A stretch of DNA of 12,310 bases. Origin: DASRJW01 sp035649435. Its GTDB lineage: Bacteria; Krumholzibacteriota; Krumholzibacteriia; G020349025. A model generated the notes under the pieces. The model ran no database searches. It worked only from the letters and a program-made list of their open reading frames with translations, and was not told the DNA's origin. A program made the translations under genes and the position numbers. Location: assembly GCA_035649435.1 (NCBI GenBank), contig DASRJO010000083.1, forward strand, positions 1 to 12,310, written 5' to 3'. This document shows, piece after piece, positions 5,805-12,310 of this stretch (its first letter is position 1; each line of letters starts with the position of its first letter).

Positions 5805-8072
5805 TTGGATTCACGACACTCATCACACGGCGCGCCGCATGCGGCGACGCTCTGGTTCTCTTCGGCACTCCTGTTCTTGGGCCTGGGTTCGCGTGCACAC
5901 GCATGCGCCGTGTGGTCGCAGCCGTCACCGATCCACGCCCTCGTCGGTGCGGGCGACATTCTGTCGGCTGCGACTGCCGGAGGAATCGTTCTTTGGGATC
6001 TGTCCTCGGAACGCGCCCGACATGTGACGACCGCTCAGGGTCTCCCCACTCAAATCGCCCTCGCGCTCGACATCCCACCCGACCGCGACGAGCTCGAGGT
6101 CGCCACCACGAATGGATTCGCACGCGGCTGGTTCGACGGGGGTTGGCGTACTTTCGGTGCGCGCAATGACGACAAAGGTCTGGCGCTCTACTCCTGCATG
6201 GCACGCCCCGGAGGGCGCGTGGTTGCCGGAGGATCCTACGGACTTCTGCTCGCATGGAACCAAGAGCGCCTGGACTCGCTGCGCGTCCCGACGCGATCTG
6301 GACGCGTCGTCTCACTCGCATTCTGGAATGCTTGGGTCGATGCCGCCGCCACTCGCAACTCATCCTTGTGGAACAAACCTGCGATCCCTCCTGCCGACCT
6401 CGCTCCGCGTGTCTTGGCCTCGGGCGATGCCGTCGACTCCCTCCAACACAGCGGCGAACCACCTTTCCCCGTGGGCCTAGTGGCTGGGCTCGACAACGAT
6501 GGACTCTGGTTGCTGCGGTCCTCGGGATCCTGGGTCCGGTGGTTGCGCTTCGTCCAAGAAGATGGCCTGCCATCGCATCGCGTGCGCCATGTGCGCACCG
6601 ACTCCAGCGGCCGCTTGTGGGTGGCCACCGACGCCGGCCTCGCCTGGATCGGCGCGGATCTCAGGGTGCATTCGTTCGCCGGCCATCCGGTGCTCGGGCG
6701 GAGGATTCACGCGCTCACCGAGGGCGCGGATGGTTTGCTCTACCTCGGACTCGACGACGGTCTCGCCCGATTCGACCCGAATCGGCCCGATGAAACGGCC
6801 GCGCGCATTCCCGGCGTCTCCGGGCCGATTGTCGCGCTCGCAATCACCTTCGATGCACTCTGGTTCAGTGATGGCAACACGATCGCCTCGTTGACGGGAC
6901 ACCAGCTCCCGCTGCCGAACGGCCCTGCGACAAACTATGGTCTTGCCCTCTTGGCGCACCGTGACACGCTCTGGGTCGGACATCCATTCGGACTGGCGAG
7001 TACCTTCACCGAAGGCGCGTGGGTTCCCTGGGGCGCCAATGAGGGTCTGCCTGCCGACGACATCACGAGCTTCCTGCACAGGGAAGGGAAGCTCTACGCC
7101 GGGTCCGCTTCCTCGGGTCTTTTCGTTCTCGCCGGCCCGAACACCGGGCGCTCCTTCCCTCGTCTCGACTCGAGTCACAAGGCCAGCTCGGGTCGACTGT
7201 CCTTCAATCCTGTGGCTGGCGCACCCTTGCAGATCTCGACTCAGGCGAATGCTCGCGGCTCGCATTGGGTTGGAGGGAGCTCGGGCCTGAGTGTGCGCCG
7301 CGGCCTGACATGGGAGGGGTTCCCGCTTTGGCCCGGCGCTTCGGAAGTCGTCGACGTCTTGAGCGTTGGCGACACCCTTTGGGTGAGCGGTTCTCACGCT
7401 GGCGTCGCCTACCACGACGGCCGGACATGGATCGTTCCACCGTGTGCGAGCGAATTCGCCGGCGCTCATTTCGGCCGCTTGAGCCGCGGAGCCGATGGTC
7501 GCATCGTCATTGCAACCGACCGCGGGATCGCCTGGTGGGACGGTCTGAACGTGATTCGGCTGCCGGGATCCCCCAGCGACTCCGTGACCGACATCCAGAT
7601 GTGGGGCACGACCATCGCCGCAGGCACACACCGCGGCCTCTGGGTCCTCGACCCACACGGCGTGTGGCGCTTGTTCGGCGTCCTGGACGGCCTCCCAGGC
7701 GCACAAATCCGCGCCCTCGATGTCGATGCGAACGGCTCGCTCTGGGTCGGGACGACACGCGGCATCGGCCTCATGCAACCGCTCGCTCCCGACGCAAACC
7801 CAGCGCGCCATCAGCCACCCGACTCCCCGATGCGACGAAGCGCAGTGCGCACGACATCCGACACAGCACCGCAGGCTGAGATCACAATGCCAGCGACAAG
7901 CGTGTCCCTCTACGACGTGCGTGGTCGTCTGGTGCGCCAGCTCGAAGCCACATCGGAAGGGACCTGGCTCTGGGACGCACGCGATTCGAAAGGCAAACTC
8001 GTCCCATCCGGCGTCTACTACGCTCGCTCCCTCCCAACCAACCCCATTCGTCGCATCTTCGTCCGCCATTGA
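5805..8072 (+). CDS. Secreted beta-propeller (Reg_prop type) with C-terminal FlgD/T9SS-like Ig domain
   Basis: A 755-residue protein from the preferred TTG start. Residues 15-28 are hydrophobic and end in AHA|C (31-33), a signal peptidase I site. The body carries two-component-regulator propeller repeats of the form W-x-x-(F/W)...GLP-x-x-x-(I/V)...G-x-LW-(V/A)-(G/A)-T-x-x-G. GLP motifs stand near residues 79, 254, 414 and 629, and the best copy is GSLWVGTTRGIGLM. The C-terminal 65 residues match the FlgD Ig-like or type 9 sorting style (SLYDVRGRLVRQL, then LWDARDSKGKLVPSGVYYAR). Such propellers usually sense ligands in front of a histidine kinase; here there is no kinase domain, so it is a free or surface-attached sensor or binding protein. 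The frame is open back to 5394; GTG 5712 is an alternative start. TTG 5805 gives a normal signal peptide and has GAGGGG ten bases upstream. Confidence 0.85.
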   Translation: MDSRHSSHGAPHAATLWFSSALLFLGLGSRAHACAVWSQPSPIHALVGAGDILSAATAGGIVLWDLSSERARHVTTAQGLPTQIALALDIPPDRDELEVATTNGFARGWFDGGWRTFGARNDDKGLALYSCMARPGGRVVAGGSYGLLLAWNQERLDSLRVPTRSGRVVSLAFWNAWVDAAATRNSSLWNKPAIPPADLAPRVLASGDAVDSLQHSGEPPFPVGLVAGLDNDGLWLLRSSGSWVRWLRFVQEDGLPSHRVRHVRTDSSGRLWVATDAGLAWIGADLRVHSFAGHPVLGRRIHALTEGADGLLYLGLDDGLARFDPNRPDETAARIPGVSGPIVALAITFDALWFSDGNTIASLTGHQLPLPNGPATNYGLALLAHRDTLWVGHPFGLASTFTEGAWVPWGANEGLPADDITSFLHREGKLYAGSASSGLFVLAGPNTGRSFPRLDSSHKASSGRLSFNPVAGAPLQISTQANARGSHWVGGSSGLSVRRGLTWEGFPLWPGASEVVDVLSVGDTLWVSGSHAGVAYHDGRTWIVPPCASEFAGAHFGRLSRGADGRIVIATDRGIAWWDGLNVIRLPGSPSDSVTDIQMWGTTIAAGTHRGLWVLDPHGVWRLFGVLDGLPGAQIRALDVDANGSLWVGTTRGIGLMQPLAPDANPARHQPPDSPMRRSAVRTTSDTAPQAEITMPATSVSLYDVRGRLVRQLEATSEGTWLWDARDSKGKLVPSGVYYARSLPTNPIRRIFVRH

Positions 8073-8167
8073 TACCCACGCGCCCTCGTTGGTGGCGGCC
8101 GCGTAGTGTGCACCGGAGCGCTCCGCGTGCCCTTCTTCCTCGCCGCCTTCTGTGGCATGATCCGCTC

Positions 8168-10831
8168 ATGGCAGCTTGCACCTCCTGCGCGAGCGTGATC
8201 ACCGCAGGTCAAGCTTATTGCAGCACTTGCGGCAAGGCAGTCGGCGGCGTTGTCGATGACGTCACACTTGCCAGCGACATCGGGTTCTCCTCGCCGCCCT
8301 CCGACGGTCATCGGTCGACCAGCGTCACCTACGATGCGCGTTTCGTTCCCGGCACGTTGCTCGCGGGGCGCTATCGCATCGTGGCGTTGATCGGCCGCGG
8401 CGGCATGGGCGAAGTCTATCGCGCCGACGATCTCAAGCTCGGTCAGGCCGTGGCGCTCAAGTTCCTTCCGGCCGATCTCGGCAGCGATGCGCGCCGGCTG
8501 CAGCGCTTCCTCGACGAAGCGCGCATGGCGTTGCGCGTGACGCATCCGAACGTCTGTCGCGTCTACGACATCAGCGAAGTGCACGGACAACACTTCATCA
8601 CGATGGAATACGTCGACGGTGACGATCTCGCTTCGCTGCTACGGCGCGTCGGGCATTTTCCCGAAGACAAGGCCGTCGAAGTCGCACGACAACTCTGTGC
8701 TGGCCTGACCGCCGCTCACGATCAGAGCATCCTGCATCGCGATCTCAAACCTGCCAACGTCCTGCTCGACGGCCGCGGTCGGGTGCGCATCACCGACTTC
8801 GGCCTGGCAGCACTCGAGGGCGATGCAACGGGCCCGCAAGTGCGCGGTGGCACGCCCGGATACATGGCGCCGGAGTTGTGGACTGGCAGTCCGCCCTCCG
8901 TGCGCAGTGATCTCTATGCGCTCGGCTTGGTCCTGTATGAGTTGTTCACTGGCAAATCGGCATTCTCCGGCCACGATTGGGCCGAGACCGAACGCCTGCA
9001 CCGCGAATCGGCGCCTCCGAGTCCGACGACACTCGTCGAAGGTCTCGATCCGGCGCTCGAGCGCGTCATCTTGCGTTGTCTCGAGAAGGACCCCGAGGAG
9101 CGACCGCAGTCGGCACGTGCCGTGGCCGCGGCACTGCCCGGCGGCGACCCGCTTGCCGCCGCTCTCGCAGCCGGCGAGCTTCCGTCTCCCGACCTTCTGG
9201 CGCGCGCGGGCGGTCAAGGCGGCCTACGGCCCGCGGTCGCGTGGGCCGGTTTCGGCGCGATCCTGATCGGGATCGCTGCTCTCGTCGGGTTGGCGGGGAA
9301 GGCCACATTGGTCGGAGCCGTGCATCGTCCCAAATCCACGGCGGTCTTGGCCGAGCGTGCACGGGAAATCCTGCGCACGCTCGGCCACGAGGGCGCCATC
9401 CAGGACGAGATCTACTTCTTCGAACCGAACGTCGATTACATCCGCCATTTCGAGCACGACAAGATCCCGGCAGCACGGCAGTCGTATTCCGCGGAACGGC
9501 CAAGCGGGATGCTGTTCTGGTACCGCTCAGCGCCGCAGGAGCTCGACCGGGTCCACCGAGGCTCCATTGGTGATTGGCGCGTCGATCCACCGCTCACCAC
9601 GCCGGGTATGTCATCCATCGGACTCGACCCTGCGGGCCGGCTGTTCGCCTACCTCGAGATTCCCGCTGACAAGGACAGTGTCCGCACGAGCGGCGCCACG
9701 GACTGGACGCCGCTATTCGCTGCCGCGGATCTGGATCCATCCGCCTGGAGCCCCGTCGAGCCGGAATGGAACCCGCCTGTGTTCGCCGATCAGCGCGCGG
9801 CGTGGCAAGGCACCGATCCGCGCGCACCGGAGATCCCGTTGCGCATCGAGACCGCCTCGTTGCACGGGAAGCCCGTCGCCTTCCGGGTGATCGAACCCTG
9901 GACGCGCCCATTTCAACGGACGCCGCCGGAAAGTACGTGGGATCGCGTCGGTCAAATCATTCGCAATTCATGGTTCGTCATCGTGCTGATTGCGGCCAGC
10001 ATCGCGGCCTTCCGCAACGTGCGCTCGGGGCGCGGCGATCGTCGCGGCGCCTTGCGGCTCGCGATCTATCTAGGGGCCATGCGCATGTTCTGGTACCTGG
10101 GTGCGCACCACACGCCCTCGCGCACCGAGCTCGATACCTTCACCGCGCACCTGGCCTGGTCGTGCTACCGCGTGTGCCTCGTGTGGGTATTCTATCTCGC
10201 GCTCGAACCCTTCGCCCGCCGGGCGTGGCCGCGGATGATGATCTCCTGGGTCCGCCTGCTCTCGGGTCGTTTTCGCGATCCACTGGTGGGGCGAGATCTC
10301 CTCATGGGAATCGTGGGGGGCGTCCTCTTGGCCTTGATCATCAGAGCCGGTCTGACCCTCGGCGCGAATTGGGTCACAGCCACGCCGCAATTCTCGGTCT
10401 GGTCACTCGAGGCACTGCGTGGCCCGCATCACGCGCTCGTGGCGATCGTCGGACTGCACGTCACCAGCGTCCTGGGCATCTTCGTCGGCGTCATGTTCCT
10501 TCTCATGCTCAAGCTGCTGCTGCGCCGGACGTTGCTCACGGTCATCGCCTTCTCGATCCTCTCGATCGTGATGATCAATCCCGACACCGGTTCCGTGTGG
10601 GTCGACATCGTGCTCTACGTGTTGGTCGTGCTGGTGATCTGGGTCGTGCTGCTGCGCTTCGGGTTCCTCGGTCTGGTGGCGACCTCCACCTTCTCCGAAA
10701 TCCTCTCGAACATGCCTCTCGACTTCGACGTCGCGCGCTGGGATGGCTACACCACGCTGTGGACGCTCGCCGTCGTGCTCGGACTCGCCATCTATGCGCT
10801 GCGCTCGGCACTGCGCCCGCGGTTGGTGTGA
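8168..10831 (+). CDS. Transmembrane Ser/Thr protein kinase with zinc ribbon and polytopic C-terminal module
   Basis: An 887-residue protein. Residues 4-21 form a zinc ribbon (C4-x2-C7-x10-C18-x2-C21). After a Ser-rich linker comes a Hanks-type kinase, about 69-335: glycine loop GRGGMGEV (76-83), Lys98, Glu117, HRDLKPAN (190-197), DFG (210-212), APE (234-236) and the late Arg in DPEERP. All these catalytic residues are present, so activity is expected. A membrane helix at about 356-377 is followed by some 220 extracytoplasmic residues, then about seven more helices (first near 602, last near 870) with the loop SGRFRDPLVGRDLL. ATG at 8168 is chosen because it starts exactly at the zinc ribbon; there is no good Shine-Dalgarno and the frame is open back to 8069. 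It follows the propeller gene by 95 bp in the same direction and may be co-transcribed. Ligand and substrates are unknown. Confidence 0.93.
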   Translation: MAACTSCASVITAGQAYCSTCGKAVGGVVDDVTLASDIGFSSPPSDGHRSTSVTYDARFVPGTLLAGRYRIVALIGRGGMGEVYRADDLKLGQAVALKFLPADLGSDARRLQRFLDEARMALRVTHPNVCRVYDISEVHGQHFITMEYVDGDDLASLLRRVGHFPEDKAVEVARQLCAGLTAAHDQSILHRDLKPANVLLDGRGRVRITDFGLAALEGDATGPQVRGGTPGYMAPELWTGSPPSVRSDLYALGLVLYELFTGKSAFSGHDWAETERLHRESAPPSPTTLVEGLDPALERVILRCLEKDPEERPQSARAVAAALPGGDPLAAALAAGELPSPDLLARAGGQGGLRPAVAWAGFGAILIGIAALVGLAGKATLVGAVHRPKSTAVLAERAREILRTLGHEGAIQDEIYFFEPNVDYIRHFEHDKIPAARQSYSAERPSGMLFWYRSAPQELDRVHRGSIGDWRVDPPLTTPGMSSIGLDPAGRLFAYLEIPADKDSVRTSGATDWTPLFAAADLDPSAWSPVEPEWNPPVFADQRAAWQGTDPRAPEIPLRIETASLHGKPVAFRVIEPWTRPFQRTPPESTWDRVGQIIRNSWFVIVLIAASIAAFRNVRSGRGDRRGALRLAIYLGAMRMFWYLGAHHTPSRTELDTFTAHLAWSCYRVCLVWVFYLALEPFARRAWPRMMISWVRLLSGRFRDPLVGRDLLMGIVGGVLLALIIRAGLTLGANWVTATPQFSVWSLEALRGPHHALVAIVGLHVTSVLGIFVGVMFLLMLKLLLRRTLLTVIAFSILSIVMINPDTGSVWVDIVLYVLVVLVIWVVLLRFGFLGLVATSTFSEILSNMPLDFDVARWDGYTTLWTLAVVLGLAIYALRSALRPRLV

Positions 10832-10853
10832 CGCCGGACCTGAATGCCGCGCG

Positions 10854-12113
10854 TCAGAACACCTCCATCATTCCCATGAACCAGCCGCGCGAGCCGGCCT
10901 GGCCCCAACCGTGATCGACGGAGAGGTTGGTGTTGGAACGCTTGTTGAACTTGAAGCGCAGTCCCACACCCCCACCGGGATCGACGCGTCCGAACACCTG
11001 CGACTCCGGATCGGTGGTCGCCATGAGGTTGAGGAAGCCGACGGCTCCCAGGAGGCCATCGCGCGTCAGCTGCAGCCGATATTCGGTCTCGAAATAGATC
11101 TGGTTCACGCCGCGGCTTCGACCCTGCAGGTAGCCGCGCCCGCCGCGACCATAGGTATCCCACCCGACGGCGGGCAGGTCGAGGTACGGCGCGGGTCCGA
11201 ATGTCAACCAGCTGTAGATCCAGAAGGCGAGCACGTTGGGGCTTTGCTGCGGCAGCTTGGCGTAGAGACGCACCTCGTTCCAGAATTCCTGCCAATTCAA
11301 GTCGGACCCGAGGCTCTTCAAATAGTCGCGAAAGACGCCGCTCAAATAGTAGCCGGAGGATGGATTCACGATGTTGTCGCGCGTGTCTCCCAGCAGGTTG
11401 ATCGAGACCCCGGAGGCGCGTGTGCGCGTCACGGCACTGCCCGTGTACTCCGTGAACGGCGTGCTCTCACCGAGCACCGCGCGCTCGTCGACGATCTCGG
11501 CGTAGTCGTCGTAATGATAACCGATCCCGACATACACCGGCCCGCTCGTGCGACGAAACACGGTCGCATACCACCGGCTGAGCTTGAATTCCATCGGGTA
11601 TTCCTGCTGATTGTCGTGGATCGGCCCGAGCCCCCATGTCGAGCGCTCGGTGTCGAGGTAGCGAACGTCGGCCTTGATGAGATAATCGCCGGAGGGCGTG
11701 AAGATGTCGCCCTTGAATTGCGCCTGCACCTGCCCCTGCGTCGAATAATTGCCCGAGATCGACAACGCCGACGGGCGCGAATTGGGGCCGCTGCCGAGTG
11801 TTCCTGCTCCCGACACCGAGGCGCCGAACGCGAAGCCGTACACGGGATTGTAATTCAGCGTCGGCAGGATCGACCATGCGAGCCCGCTCGGGAGCGTGCC
11901 CTCCAACTGGGGCTCGACTCGCTTGTCGAAGAACCACTCTTTGACCAGATCGAACACGTCGCGCTGTGGCACCACTTCCGCGGCGATCGAGTCGGGCGCC
12001 ACCGCGACAGCGCATACGGGCACGCAGAAAAATGCCGCAGCAGCCGTCGCTGGAGCGAATGCCCACGTGCGCCGCCCGCGGTTCCGTCGCTCGCCAGGTG
12101 CTCGTCGCTGCAT
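10854..12113 (-). CDS. Omp85/BamA-superfamily outer-membrane beta-barrel without POTRA domains
   Basis: A 419-residue protein. An Arg-rich N-terminus (RRNRGRR) and a hydrophobic stretch ending AVAVA near residue 39 form a signal peptide. A linker of about 40 residues leads into alternating beta strands (for example LNYNPVYGFAFGASVSG) that fill the rest. The motif GRGYLQGRSRG, with R326-G327-Y328, matches the conserved (V)RGF/Y motif of the Omp85 barrel (bacterial surface antigen domain), and the protein ends in Phe419, the usual outer-membrane barrel signal. BamA and TamA carry several POTRA domains before the barrel; only about 40 residues are available here, so this belongs with the short, POTRA-less members. 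These may move lipid or protein across the outer membrane, but the substrate cannot be told. ATG at 12113 is chosen over the in-frame 12143 because GGGAGG lies seven bases before it. It converges on the kinase gene, with 22 bp between the stops. Confidence 0.9.
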   Translation of the reverse strand: MQRRAPGERRNRGRRTWAFAPATAAAAFFCVPVCAVAVAPDSIAAEVVPQRDVFDLVKEWFFDKRVEPQLEGTLPSGLAWSILPTLNYNPVYGFAFGASVSGAGTLGSGPNSRPSALSISGNYSTQGQVQAQFKGDIFTPSGDYLIKADVRYLDTERSTWGLGPIHDNQQEYPMEFKLSRWYATVFRRTSGPVYVGIGYHYDDYAEIVDERAVLGESTPFTEYTGSAVTRTRASGVSINLLGDTRDNIVNPSSGYYLSGVFRDYLKSLGSDLNWQEFWNEVRLYAKLPQQSPNVLAFWIYSWLTFGPAPYLDLPAVGWDTYGRGGRGYLQGRSRGVNQIYFETEYRLQLTRDGLLGAVGFLNLMATTDPESQVFGRVDPGGGVGLRFKFNKRSNTNLSVDHGWGQAGSRGWFMGMMEVF

Positions 12114-12120
12114 CGATTCG

Positions 12121-12126
12121 CCTCCC
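12121..12126 (-). promoter_or_regulatory. Ribosome binding site that fixes the Omp85-like start
   Basis: The minus strand reads GGGAGG seven bases before ATG at 12113, continuing as GGGAGGCGAA. The identical ten bases precede the first TPR gene. It argues against the longer in-frame start at 12143. Confidence 0.75.
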
Positions 12127-12210
12127 GCTTCGTTCGCCCACACTACAGCGAGGAGCGGCGCTCGTCTGCATCCTTCGGCGGTGGTGCGGCGTCGACAAGC
12201 TGCGGGGGAC

Positions 12211-12240
12211 TTGCGACCCGCGCCAGCGATCGGGTAAGTT
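12211..12240 (+). promoter_or_regulatory. Possible promoter of the tRNA gene
   Basis: TTGCGA (12211-12216) and TAAGTT (12235-12240) resemble a sigma-70 -35 and -10 pair with an 18-base spacer. The -10 match is weak. Their position would place the transcript start roughly 20 bases before the tRNA, which is reasonable for a short leader. Confidence 0.25.
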
Positions 12241-12241
12241 C

Positions 12242-12256
12242 CCGCTGACTCAGCGG
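12242..12256. repeat. Perfect 15-bp palindrome just upstream of the tRNA
   Basis: CCGCTGA-C-TCAGCGG is a perfect 7+1+7 inverted repeat ending 11 bases before the tRNA. As DNA it suits a dimeric regulator binding at the start of transcription. As RNA it could fold as a 6-bp stem with an ACU loop in the tRNA leader, perhaps guiding 5' processing. Confidence 0.5.
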
Positions 12257-12267
12257 CTTCATTTCGT

Positions 12268-12310
12268 GCCGGCGTAGCTCAGTTGGTTAGAGCAGCGGAA
12301 TCATAATCCG
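12268..12310 (+). tRNA. tRNA-Met (anticodon CAU), 5' half, cut by window edge
   Basis: The 5' acceptor strand GCCGGCG (12268-12274) is followed by TA, a D-stem GCTC/GAGC closing the loop AGTTGGTTA, and an anticodon arm with five paired bases expected around the loop ATCATAA. The anticodon CAT is at 12302-12304. The gene is cut at tRNA position 42, so the T-arm and the 3' acceptor strand are not visible. The D-arm is of elongator type rather than initiator type. CAU could also be the lysidine-modified Ile tRNA; the anticodon stem and D-arm fit elongator Met well, but the missing half is needed to decide. Confidence 0.88.

Noticed and set aside
6477..8069. Minus-strand frame of 530 codons opposite the propeller gene
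   Set aside because: The plus strand carries propeller repeats, a signal peptide and an Ig-like C-terminus; the minus-strand product shows none of these.
8069..8167. TTG start at 8069 for the kinase, overlapping the propeller stop
   Set aside because: The extra 33 residues are Arg/Pro-rich and not conserved-looking, whereas ATG 8168 starts directly at the zinc ribbon.
10832..10853. Bidirectional terminator between the convergent kinase and Omp85-like genes
   Set aside because: The 22 bases contain no useful stem and no T-run.
10743..12248. Plus-strand frame of 501 codons opposite the Omp85-like gene
   Set aside because: The minus strand has a signal peptide, the RGY motif, a terminal Phe and a strong ribosome binding site, so this frame is a shadow.
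12268..12310. tRNA as an integration (att) site for a mobile element
   Set aside because: No integrase, direct repeat of the tRNA 3' end or change in composition is visible, and the 3' end of the tRNA is outside the window.

Overview
The window is GC-rich bacterial chromosome with seven protein genes (one cut by the left edge) and a tRNA cut by the right edge. I see no insertion sequence, integrase, CRISPR array or rRNA. Signal peptides and an Omp85-type barrel indicate a diderm. A zinc-ribbon Ser/Thr kinase, a two-component-regulator-type beta-propeller ending in a FlgD/type 9-like Ig domain, and HEAT and TPR scaffolds are typical of deep-branching, GC-rich diderms such as Eisenbacteria-like lineages, Gemmatimonadota or Acidobacteriota. 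That placement is inferred from protein style, not from a marker gene.

Layout. Positions 1-5422 lie on the minus strand, transcribed right to left. First come two exported or anchored TPR proteins overlapping by 4 bp (5422-4532 and 4535-3408). After a 379-bp gap follow a stand-alone receiver protein (3028-2636) whose phospho-acceptor Asp is Glu, and 31 bp later a very long membrane-anchored HEAT-repeat protein (2604 to beyond position 1). A 382-bp divergent region (5423-5804) separates these from a plus-strand pair: a secreted beta-propeller (5805-8072) and a transmembrane Ser/Thr kinase with a zinc ribbon and a polytopic C-terminal half (8168-10831). Convergent to the kinase, 22 bp away, is a minus-strand Omp85/BamA-like barrel without room for POTRA domains (12113-10854). 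Divergent from it is a partial tRNA-Met (CAU) preceded by a perfect 15-bp palindrome.

How it may fit together. The left block combines protein-interaction scaffolds (TPR, HEAT) with a receiver that probably cannot be switched by ordinary Asp phosphorylation. This looks like an assembly or adaptor module at the envelope rather than a classical two-component system; its effector probably lies beyond the left edge. The kinase has every catalytic residue I checked and could couple cytoplasmic phosphorylation to a membrane or periplasmic signal. The functional link between blocks is inference.

The HEAT gene is easy to miss because it runs off the edge and starts at TTG, while long spurious frames lie over it.
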